Assembly (NCBI GenBank): GCA_034437275.1
Contig: DAOTUD010000002.1
Span: 1-45,134, forward strand
Direction of reading: 5' to 3'
DNA length: 45,134 nucleotides
DNA from: TC-15 sp034437275
GTDB lineage: Bacteria; Chloroflexota; Anaerolineae; Aggregatilineales; Aggregatilineaceae
Below are positions 23,459-31,027 of this stretch, piece by piece. Made by a program: the position numbers and the translations under genes. The notes under the pieces were generated by a model. That model was given only the letters and a program-made list of their open reading frames with translations. It ran no database searches and had not been told where the DNA came from. Positions within the stretch are counted from its first letter, which is position 1. Each line of letters begins with the position of its first letter.

Positions 23459-25609
23459 TTACACGTCGCGCATACTGAGCGCGATCCGGCCCCGGTCGAT
23501 ATCGACGTTCAGGATCGTGACCTCGATCACATCGCCCACACTGACGACTTCGTAGGGGTCACGGATGCGGAAGTTTGCCATCTCGGAAATATGTATCAGA
23601 CCATCCTGCTTGACGCCAATATCGACAAACGCGCCGAAGTCCACCACGTTACGCACCGTGCCCTTCAGCGCCATACCAGGCCGCAGGTCGTCCATGCTCA
23701 ACACGTCGGAGCGCAGCACCGGCAGGTCAAGTTCGCGGCGCGGGTCGCGTCCGGGTCGCGTCAGGTCGTCGAGGATGTCTTGCAGCGTGGGCACACCCAC
23801 GTCCAACGCCTGCGCCAGTTCGGGCACGCGCAGCTCGTGACGCTGGCGGCGCACTTGCTCGGCCAGGTCGGGATCATCCAACGACAGCTTGAGCCGGCCC
23901 AGCAGGCGCTCGACAACCGGGTAAGATTCCGGGTGAACGCCAGTGTTATCCAGCAAATTGTCGCCATCCGGCACGCGCAAAAACCCAGCAGCCTGCTCGA
24001 AGGTTTTATCGCCCAGGCCCTTGACCTGCTTAACCGCCAGCCGCGAGGGGAACGGGCCGGCCTCGTCGCGCCGGGCGACGAGGCGCTCGGCAAGTGTTGG
24101 ACCCAGCCCGGCGACGTGTTGCAGCAGCGCCGGGGACGCCGTGTTGACGTTGACCCCAACCCGATTCACCACCGTCTCGATCACCTCGTCAAGCCTGGCG
24201 GCGAGCGCCTTTTGATCGACATCGTGCTGGTACAACCCCACGCCGATGCTGCGCGGATCGATCTTCACCAGTTCCGCCAGCGGATCGAGCACACGCCGCG
24301 CAATCGACACCGCGCCCCGCATCGAGACGTCCATATCGGGCAGTTCCGCACGCGCCAGCGGTGACGCCGAGTAGACCGACGCCCCGGCCTCGTCAACGAT
24401 CAAATACTGCACATCGCCCTGGTCGCGGATAAAGGTGGCGACGAGTTCCTCGGTTTCGCGCGAGGCGGTCCCGTTGCCGATGGCAATCACGTCGACGGCG
24501 TGGCGTTCCACCAGGTGCGCCAGCGTCCGCAGCGCCTCGGCCTGGCGGTTTTGCGGCGGATGGGGATAGATCGTGACTGTGTCCAACACCTTGCCGGTGG
24601 GGTCCACCACTGCGACCTTGCTGCCGGTGCGGAAGGCCGGATCGATGCCCAACACCACACGCGCATCCAGCGGCGGTTGGAGCAGCAGCCCGCGTAAGTT
24701 GGTGGCGAACACGTTGATCGCGTGCTGGTCGGCGTCCTGCGTCAGATCGCGGCGCATTTCGCGCGCGATGGCCGGAGCGATCAGGCGCTTGTAGGCATCC
24801 GCAATCGCCGCTTCGAGCTGCCCGGCCAGCGGCGAACGCCGGTCCGGCGGGAACAGGCGGCCCAGGCGCACGACGAGCTGCTCGTCCGGCGCAACGACAT
24901 GCACCTTCAGCACGTCCTCACGCTCGCCCCGGTTGAGAGCCAGCACCTGATGCGGGCGGATGCGGCCAATGCCGGCCTCAAACTCGTAGTAGGTCCGGTA
25001 GGTTTGCCTGGGGTCCTGATCAGCGCCGGTCAGCGTGGAGGTGACCACCCCCTGCTGACGGGTCAGGCGGCGGGCGACATCGCGGCTGCGCGCGTCCTCG
25101 GCGATCCCCTCGGTCACGATATCACGCGCGCCCTGAAAGGCGTCCTCGACCGTCGGCACCTCGTCGTTGAGGAACGGCGCGCCGATCTCCGCCAGCGAGT
25201 CCTGGATGCGCGGCTGGGCGCGGATCGTCTCGGCCAGGGGAGCCAGCCCGCGCTCCTGCGCGATCATCGCCCGCGTGCGGCGTTTCGGCTTGTACGGCAG
25301 ATACAGGTCTTCGACTTCCCGAAGCGTCTCGGTTTCCAGGATCGCCGCTTCGAGGTCCGGGGTAAGCTTTTCCTGCTCGGCGATGCTGGAGATGACAGCA
25401 TCCTGCCGGTCGGCCAGCTTGCGGAGGTAGGTCAGGCGGTCCAGCAGGCCGCGCAACTGCTCCTCGTCCAGACTGCCGGTGGTCTCCTTGCGATAACGGG
25501 CGATAAAGGGAACGGTGTTGCCCTGGTCCAACAGATCGACGGTGCGCTGCACGTGTACACGCGGCAGCGTCATTTCTGTGGCAAGTTTGCCGAAAATGTC
25601 ACGTTTCAA
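23459..25609 (-). CDS. tex: Tex-family RNA-binding transcription accessory protein
   Basis: This 716-residue protein has the Tex order of domains. The N-terminal helical region contains GNTVPFIARYRKE. A YqgF/RNase H-like domain (about 315-445) contains VVLGIDPAFRTGSKVAVVD. Helix-hairpin-helix motifs (about 480-560) include VGVNVNTASPALL. A C-terminal S1 RNA-binding domain (about 645-716) contains GTVRNVVDFGAFVDIG. The start is TTG (25607-25609 on the plus strand), with GGAGGG about 10 bases upstream. It is somewhat shorter than many Tex proteins but complete. phaJ follows 12 bp downstream. Confidence 0.95.
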   Translation of the reverse strand: MKRDIFGKLATEMTLPRVHVQRTVDLLDQGNTVPFIARYRKETTGSLDEEQLRGLLDRLTYLRKLADRQDAVISSIAEQEKLTPDLEAAILETETLREVEDLYLPYKPKRRTRAMIAQERGLAPLAETIRAQPRIQDSLAEIGAPFLNDEVPTVEDAFQGARDIVTEGIAEDARSRDVARRLTRQQGVVTSTLTGADQDPRQTYRTYYEFEAGIGRIRPHQVLALNRGEREDVLKVHVVAPDEQLVVRLGRLFPPDRRSPLAGQLEAAIADAYKRLIAPAIAREMRRDLTQDADQHAINVFATNLRGLLLQPPLDARVVLGIDPAFRTGSKVAVVDPTGKVLDTVTIYPHPPQNRQAEALRTLAHLVERHAVDVIAIGNGTASRETEELVATFIRDQGDVQYLIVDEAGASVYSASPLARAELPDMDVSMRGAVSIARRVLDPLAELVKIDPRSIGVGLYQHDVDQKALAARLDEVIETVVNRVGVNVNTASPALLQHVAGLGPTLAERLVARRDEAGPFPSRLAVKQVKGLGDKTFEQAAGFLRVPDGDNLLDNTGVHPESYPVVERLLGRLKLSLDDPDLAEQVRRQRHELRVPELAQALDVGVPTLQDILDDLTRPGRDPRRELDLPVLRSDVLSMDDLRPGMALKGTVRNVVDFGAFVDIGVKQDGLIHISEMANFRIRDPYEVVSVGDVIEVTILNVDIDRGRIALSMRDV

Positions 25610-25656
25610 AATTCGCTATCCCTCCCAGCAGCGACGAAATCCTCAGGCCTGCAAGA

Positions 25657-25666
25657 TGTATAGCAT
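25657..25666 (-). promoter_or_regulatory. possible extended -10 for tex
   Basis: The minus strand has TGC followed by TATACA (25657-25662). No convincing -35 was found. The rest of the gap 25610-25749 shows nothing further. Confidence 0.25.
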
Positions 25667-25749
25667 AGCGCCTGATCCCGCATGTGGCCACCATGTAGCC
25701 TATGTAACAATCGTCGCCGCCTGCGCCGCACGCCGCCCTGCCCCACCGG

Positions 25750-26082
25750 CTAGTCGTCGCTGTTAGGGGGCGGCTCCTGGTTTTCGTGCCGTTCGATGCC
25801 CTTCAGCCGGTGCTTATGCGTGCGCGCGTTGCTCAGTTCCCGCCGGGCTTTCAGGTCATATTCATCCAGGGTCGCGTCATCTTCCCACGCCGCGACATCC
25901 CCCTGCTGCACAAGCGCGCGGAGTTGGCGTTTGATGTGCCGGTCCCGTCTGCGCCGGTAGCGGGTCGCCGAGGCTTTTTCGCGCCGAATCTTGCCCCGCT
26001 CGACATCCTCCGGATGCGGGTAGTCGTAAATCCGCTGGTAGACCTCGTATTCCTCGTCTGACATGTCGTGTTTTTTGGTCAT
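25750..26082 (-). CDS. small, highly charged hypothetical protein
   Basis: This 110-residue soluble protein is very rich in Arg, Lys, Glu and Asp, with a basic central helix (TRYRRRRDRHIKRQLR). It has no signal peptide or known motif. The composition fits a nucleic-acid- or ribosome-associated protein, but that is only a guess. It begins 23 bp after the dehydrogenase gene on the same strand, with only a weak ribosome-binding site, so it may depend on upstream translation. Confidence 0.6.
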   Translation of the reverse strand: MTKKHDMSDEEYEVYQRIYDYPHPEDVERGKIRREKASATRYRRRRDRHIKRQLRALVQQGDVAAWEDDATLDEYDLKARRELSNARTHKHRLKGIERHENQEPPPNSDD

Positions 26083-26105
26083 ACTCGCTGCATGGTGATC
26101 ATGCG

Positions 26106-27161
26106 TTAGCCAGCCTGCAAGGCGTTGACCACCGCCTCACATACGGCGGAGGTGGTCGCCGCGCCGCCAACGTCAGGCGTCAGCGTGTTGCCGGCGCGCG
26201 TCACGCGGATGACCGCCGCGCGCAGTCGTTCCGCTGCAGCCTGCTCGCCCAGGTAATCCAGCATCAGCTCCCCGCTGAGCAGCATCCCAATCGGATTGGC
26301 GATGTGCTGGCCCACAATATCGAAGGCGGAGCCGTGAATCGGCTCGAACATGGACGGGTAGTCGCGCTCCGGGTTGATATTGCCGCTGGGAGCCATGCCC
26401 AGGCTGCCGATGATCGCGCCGCCGATGTCGGTCAGGATGTCGCCGAACAGGTTGGATGCCACCAGCACATCCAGCGATTCGGGATGCAGCACCATGCGCG
26501 CGGCAGCGGCATCGACCAGCATTCGCTCGGTCTCTACATCCGGGAAGTCGGCGTGCACCGCGTTGAAAACGTCATCCCACATGCCCAGTGAATATTCCTG
26601 CGCGTTGGACTTGGTCACCGACACCAGGTGCTTCCGCGGGCGGCTGCGTGCCAACTCGAAGGCGTAGCGGATCACACGCTCCGTCCCGGTCCGGGTGAAG
26701 ACCGCCGTCTGCACCGCGACCTGGTGCGCGTGGCTGGCGTGCGCATACCCGCCGGCCCCGGTGTATTCGCCCTCGGTGTTTTCGCGCACAACCACCAGGT
26801 CGATGTCCGCCGGCTGTTTTCCGTGCAGCGGGCTGGGGATGCCGGGCAGCAGCGTGGCGGGCCGCACATTGGCGTACTGGTCGAAGCCCTGGCAGATCTT
26901 CAACCGCAGGCCGCGCAGCGTGATGTGATCCGGCACATCGCGGGACCCCACCGCGCCAAAATAGATCGCGTCGAAGCCCTTGAGCGTGTCCAGGCCATCG
27001 TCCGGCATCATGACCCCGTGCTCGCGGTAGTAATCCGATCCCCAGGGGAAGAACGTATACTCCGCCGCAACATTCAACTGTTGGAGAACCTCAACGGCTG
27101 CCGGGGTGATCTCCTGCCCGATGCCGTCCCCGGGGATCACGGCAATTTTATGGCGCGTCAT
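26106..27161 (-). CDS. ttuC: tartrate / D-malate dehydrogenase family protein
   Basis: This is a 351-residue member of the isocitrate/isopropylmalate dehydrogenase family that oxidatively decarboxylates a 2-hydroxy acid with NAD and a divalent metal. The motif FDQYANVRPATLLPGI is typical of the TtuC/DmlA branch rather than LeuB. Metal-site residues lie in NLFGDILTDIGG and nucleotide contacts in EPIHGSAFDI. The frame extends to 27191, but the ATG at 27161 has AAAGGA upstream and begins MTRHKIAVIPGDGIG. It is 34 bp after the SIS gene in a catabolic-looking operon. The exact substrate (D-malate, tartrate or another) is not resolved. Confidence 0.88.
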   Translation of the reverse strand: MTRHKIAVIPGDGIGQEITPAAVEVLQQLNVAAEYTFFPWGSDYYREHGVMMPDDGLDTLKGFDAIYFGAVGSRDVPDHITLRGLRLKICQGFDQYANVRPATLLPGIPSPLHGKQPADIDLVVVRENTEGEYTGAGGYAHASHAHQVAVQTAVFTRTGTERVIRYAFELARSRPRKHLVSVTKSNAQEYSLGMWDDVFNAVHADFPDVETERMLVDAAAARMVLHPESLDVLVASNLFGDILTDIGGAIIGSLGMAPSGNINPERDYPSMFEPIHGSAFDIVGQHIANPIGMLLSGELMLDYLGEQAAAERLRAAVIRVTRAGNTLTPDVGGAATTSAVCEAVVNALQAG

Positions 27162-27195
27162 AAGCGCATCCTTTCTGCGTCGCATCATCATTTGC

Positions 27196-28236
27196 TCACT
27201 CCGTCAGCGTGATTTTGTCCAGGCCGCGCGGTGTATCGACCTCGATGCCCTTCGCTTCCGACAGCCCCAGCGCCAGGAGCTGCCCTGGCAGAATGCTCAC
27301 CAGCGGCGACAGCCACTCCGGCACATCCGCGGGGATCGGCAGCGGCAGCCGCGCTTTTTCCAGCAGTTCGGTTATGTTGGAGATGATGGCAAAATCCGCG
27401 CCGCACTCGCCCAGCGTCAAGATCGAGTCCGTCATCGATCCCAGTGCGCGCCCCTCCGGAGCCACCGCGATCAAGGGGAAGCCCGGTTCAACGATAGCCT
27501 TGGGACCGTGATGAAAGTCGGCGGAACTGTACGCTTCGGCCACGACATACGTCAGTTCCTTGAGCTTGAGCGCGATCTCGAAGCCGGTGCAGTAGTTGAA
27601 CCCCCGCGCCAGCGTGACACACTGCGCCATAAACGTATACCGGTCGGCGGCAGTCCGTGTATCCTCGTTGAGCGCCAGTGTTTCCGCTGCCCACTCCGGC
27701 ACCTGCGCCAGCGTCGATTCCCAGGCCGGCACATCGCTCAGCGCCCCGACCAGCAGCGCCAACACCATCAACTGCGCCGTGTAGGTTTTGGTGGCTGCCA
27801 GGCTTTTCTCTGGCCCGGCGTGGAGTGAAATGTGATGATCGGCGACTTCCGCCAATGGCGAGTCGGGATCGTTGGTGATCGACAGCGTCAGCGCAGCCCC
27901 GGCGTGGTGCGCCGCTTCAAGGACGCGCGTCGGTTCCAGCGACTGCCCGGATTGCGAAATTCCAATCACCAGCGCGCCTTCCATACGCGGCGTGGCGTCG
28001 TACAGGGTCGTCAGCGAGGGCGTAGCGAGCGCGACCGGCAGCCCGGCCATGGCGCCCAGCGTGTACTGCGCATAGCGCGCCGCGTTGTCCGACGTCCCAC
28101 GCGCGACGATCACGACAAACCTCGGCTGCGCCGCGCTGATCTCGTCGGCAATGATCATGATGTGTTCTTTTTCGGTTTCGATAAGCGTCTTCAGAATCGC
28201 CGGTTGTGCTGCAATTTCCTGTTCTAGTTGTGACAT
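27196..28236 (-). CDS. double-SIS-domain protein (glucosamine-6-phosphate deaminase/isomerase-like)
   Basis: This 346-residue protein has two SIS domains, as in the isomerase half of GlmS: ARGTSDNAARYAQY, SQSGQSLE and SLAATKTYTAQL in the first, and LKLKELTYVVAEAYSSADF with the FHHGP segment in the second. There is no glutaminase domain, so it probably deaminates or isomerises an amino-sugar phosphate rather than synthesising one (AgaS or NagB-II-like). The open frame runs on to 28767, but that part lies inside the hexosaminidase gene. The ATG at 28236 with AAGGGA upstream is the start. It is 13 bp after GH20, which supports amino-sugar catabolism. Confidence 0.88.
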   Translation of the reverse strand: MSQLEQEIAAQPAILKTLIETEKEHIMIIADEISAAQPRFVVIVARGTSDNAARYAQYTLGAMAGLPVALATPSLTTLYDATPRMEGALVIGISQSGQSLEPTRVLEAAHHAGAALTLSITNDPDSPLAEVADHHISLHAGPEKSLAATKTYTAQLMVLALLVGALSDVPAWESTLAQVPEWAAETLALNEDTRTAADRYTFMAQCVTLARGFNYCTGFEIALKLKELTYVVAEAYSSADFHHGPKAIVEPGFPLIAVAPEGRALGSMTDSILTLGECGADFAIISNITELLEKARLPLPIPADVPEWLSPLVSILPGQLLALGLSEAKGIEVDTPRGLDKITLTE

Positions 28237-28249
28237 GATGATCCCTTCG

Positions 28250-30091
28250 TTAGTGGTCCAAATCTTTCGCCTGCCGCAAACGTGCGACGCTGTCATCCAG
28301 GCCGCCCGGACGATTGCGGGCCAGCCACACCGCCTGGAATTCGCGTTCGATAGCCTCCAGGCCGGCCTGCAATTCCGCAGGGGTGACCGCCGTGTCGTGA
28401 AGCTGGAACAGGCCGCGCTGCGCCCCATGCCGCAGCATCGCCCCTGCCAGCGCCATCTCCCGCCGGACCAGGTCGCCGTCCGGGCGCTGCATGTCGGCCC
28501 GGTCGAGCGGAGCCAGCACATCGTCGATATAGCCCAGCGTGGCGTGCAGGTTGCGCGCCAGCCGCTCGTCGTCGTGGAGTACCGCGCGGCTGCCGCCGTC
28601 CAGGCCCGCGCTGAAGTGCCCGGTGCGCATGGCGTCGAGCGGGGTGTGGTAGAGCCAGAACAACAGGCTGGCGTTGGTGACCAGTACCCCCGGCTGCTGG
28701 TAGGCGTTGCCCAGGTCGTAGGCCAGCCGCCCCATAACCTGCGCGCGATCACGGAACGCGAACGCATCCAGTGCCGCCGGGAGGTTGATATCTCGTGCGG
28801 TGTTCCAACTCAAGGCCGCGCCATAAGCAAAGCCCAGGTAGCTCACCGGCAGCGGCTGCCAGTGGCCCCGGTCGCCCCAATCCGTGTTGAGCACCCCGAT
28901 CGCGCCGTGTTGGTGCCCGTTGTCGACCGCGTTACGAATGTTCCCGATACAGTTATCCGTACGCCCGGCGATGGTAGTCCAGCTTGACGTGCCGGAGCAA
29001 ACATAGTACGGCACCCCGGCATCGGCAAACAGCCGGGTCTTGCCAGGGAAATCGTGATCAGCCTCGTAGCCCCATTCCAGCGCGATAGTGTCCTTCGGAA
29101 TTTCCGGCACGAGATCGGGGTACTGATTGATGATGTCGCCCCAGAACTGCATGGTGTGTCCGCGCGCCTGCACCAGCCGGTAGATTTCCAGCAGGAAGTC
29201 CAGGTACACACGCCCCTTCCCCTTTTCGCGGACGAGAGCCGCGCTGCGCCCCAGGCCCAGGTCGATGGTTTCGTCACAGCCGACGTTGAACTGGCGGCTG
29301 GTGAAGTTGGGCAGCAGTTCGTCGTACAGTTCGCGCAGAAAATCGAGCGCGCCGGGCGCAGCGGGCGACAGGCTGAACGGCGGCATCATCCCCCAGGACG
29401 TCTCCACCGGGCCGGTGGTTTCGGCCAGCGGCAGATAGCGTGCGTGCTTGAACCAGCGGGCCAGGTGCCCGAAGCTGTTCTGGTTGGGCACCAGTTCGAT
29501 ATGGCGCTGGCGGCAGTACGCATCCAGCGCCAGGATTTGCTCGGCGGTCATCGGCGACGCCTCGGCCCACACCACGTGATGGTTGCGGTAAGCGAAGGTG
29601 TGCTCGGTGTACAGCTGGAACTGGTTGAGCTTCCACCCGGCCAGCATATCCACCAGCGCGTACAGGGTTTCCATGGAGGGCACCTTGTCCCGGCTGATAT
29701 CCAGCAGCACACCGCGCGTGGCAAAATCCGGCCAGTCGGTGATCGCCAGCAGGGGGAGTTCGCGCCCGTACGTTTGCACAAGCTGGAGCAACGTCATGAC
29801 GCCGTAAAACACGCCCGGCAGATCATGACCCGCGATATGGACACCGTCCGGCGTGATATCCAGCCGGTACCCCTGCGGGCGCGACGCGGCCAGGGACAGC
29901 GTCACCAGGGCAGGCACACTGCCCCCGGCGATCTGCAGCTCAACGTGATCACGCAGCGCGGCCTGCGCCTGCTGGGCCGTGAACAGCAAGTCGGCGGGGC
30001 AGGGCACGTCCAGCGCGATCCATCCGGACGCAGGCAGCATGAAACTGCCGCCGGTCTGCTCAACGGTTTGGGGCTGTGGCAAAAGAAGCAT
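28250..30091 (-). CDS. GH20 beta-N-acetylhexosaminidase
   Basis: This 613-residue family 20 glycoside hydrolase has the acidic pair D273-E274 in FNVGCDETIDLG, which activates the N-acetyl group and acts as acid. An N-terminal GH20b-like domain (about 1-115) precedes the TIM barrel (ATRGVLLDISRDKVPSM onward). No signal peptide is seen, so it should act in the cytoplasm on imported disaccharides. The C-terminal 130 residues are helical. Its partner SIS protein lies 13 bp downstream. In the leader, GCGCA-AGGA-TGCGC (30115-30128) forms a small perfect hairpin of unknown use. Confidence 0.9.
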   Translation of the reverse strand: MLLLPQPQTVEQTGGSFMLPASGWIALDVPCPADLLFTAQQAQAALRDHVELQIAGGSVPALVTLSLAASRPQGYRLDITPDGVHIAGHDLPGVFYGVMTLLQLVQTYGRELPLLAITDWPDFATRGVLLDISRDKVPSMETLYALVDMLAGWKLNQFQLYTEHTFAYRNHHVVWAEASPMTAEQILALDAYCRQRHIELVPNQNSFGHLARWFKHARYLPLAETTGPVETSWGMMPPFSLSPAAPGALDFLRELYDELLPNFTSRQFNVGCDETIDLGLGRSAALVREKGKGRVYLDFLLEIYRLVQARGHTMQFWGDIINQYPDLVPEIPKDTIALEWGYEADHDFPGKTRLFADAGVPYYVCSGTSSWTTIAGRTDNCIGNIRNAVDNGHQHGAIGVLNTDWGDRGHWQPLPVSYLGFAYGAALSWNTARDINLPAALDAFAFRDRAQVMGRLAYDLGNAYQQPGVLVTNASLLFWLYHTPLDAMRTGHFSAGLDGGSRAVLHDDERLARNLHATLGYIDDVLAPLDRADMQRPDGDLVRREMALAGAMLRHGAQRGLFQLHDTAVTPAELQAGLEAIEREFQAVWLARNRPGGLDDSVARLRQAKDLDH

Positions 30092-30225
30092 CGCTCATCT
30101 TTCCTCTTGAATACGCGCAAGGATGCGCCTGTTATTGTATCCAAGATCGCCCGGGAATGTACAGTTCACCTGAACAGAGATCACACACCGCGTTAATTTA
30201 TACGAGCTAAATATGTTATTTGATG

Positions 30226-30242
30226 CCCCTAAAGATTAGGGG
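30226..30242 (+). repeat. inverted repeat between the divergent GH20 and ABC genes
   Basis: CCCCTAA (30226-30232) and TTAGGGG (30236-30242) form a perfect 7-bp dyad with a 3-nt centre and no T tract on either side, within the 220-bp gap 30092-30310. It may be an operator. No clear promoter was found nearby. Confidence 0.35.
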
Positions 30243-30310
30243 GACTGAGCATGTGGAAACCAGCTATGCTGAGGGACAAGAAGCGTATCACCGGAGAGAG
30301 GCACACCGTC

Positions 30311-31015
30311 ATGATTCATCTAGAACACATTTCGAAACGCTATAAAATGGGCGAAGTGACCGTCAACGCCCTGGAAGATGTTTCGTTGGATGTTCAAAAA
30401 GGGGAGTTTGTGGTCGTGCTCGGCCCGTCGGGCAGCGGCAAAACCACCCTGCTGAACATCATCGGGGCGTTGGATGTCCCCACCGAAGGGACAGTGCACA
30501 TCAACGGCAGCAACCTGGCGCTCACCAAGCGCGCGGACCGGTTCAAGTTCCGGCGCGAGACAGTGGGCTTTATCTTCCAGAGCTTTAACCTGTTCCCCAG
30601 CCTGACCGCGCGGGAAAATGTGCAGTTTGTGCTGGACATGGCCGGGGAAGACGACAGTGCCGCCAAAGCCGTCCAGGTGCTGAACGATGTCGGGCTGCAC
30701 GCGCGCGTCGATCACTTCCCGCACGAACTGTCCGGCGGTGAGCAGCAGCGCGTCGCCATCGCGCGCGCCCTGGCCACCGGAAATCCGGTGCTGCTTGCCG
30801 ACGAACCCACCGGCGAACTGGATTTCAAGACCGGCATTCAGATTTTGGAACTGCTCCAAAAGCAAGCCGAGGCCGGAAAAGCAGTGCTCGTCGTGACCCA
30901 CAACCGCGAGATCTCTCGCATTGCCGACCGCGTGGTCGAACTCAGCAGCGGCCACATCATCAGCGATGGCCCGCCGCGCGACGGCAAAGCCGCCATCGCC
31001 GACCTGCAGTGGTAA
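30311..31015 (+). CDS. ABC transporter ATP-binding protein (MacB/LolD type)
   Basis: This is a 234-residue ATPase that drives a MacB/FtsX-type permease. It has Walker A GPSGSGKT (38-45), signature LSGGEQQ (140-146) and Walker B LLADE (161-165), with the FIFQSFNLFP Q-loop typical of the LolD/MacB group. The frame is open to an ATG at 30251, but the ATG at 30311 has GGAGAGAGG 9 bp upstream and begins the domain. The permease gene follows after about 12 bp, and the two form one transporter. Confidence 0.93.
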   Translation: MIHLEHISKRYKMGEVTVNALEDVSLDVQKGEFVVVLGPSGSGKTTLLNIIGALDVPTEGTVHINGSNLALTKRADRFKFRRETVGFIFQSFNLFPSLTARENVQFVLDMAGEDDSAAKAVQVLNDVGLHARVDHFPHELSGGEQQRVAIARALATGNPVLLADEPTGELDFKTGIQILELLQKQAEAGKAVLVVTHNREISRIADRVVELSSGHIISDGPPRDGKAAIADLQW

Positions 31016-31027
31016 AGGGGGATGCTC

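Noticed and set aside
22952..24364. A 470-residue plus-strand open frame
   Set aside because: It is antisense to phaJ and tex, which have clear domains and start sites.
28237..28767. Extension of the SIS gene frame into the hexosaminidase gene
   Set aside because: The extra N-terminus overlaps GH20 coding sequence. The ATG at 28236 has a ribosome-binding site and begins the domain.
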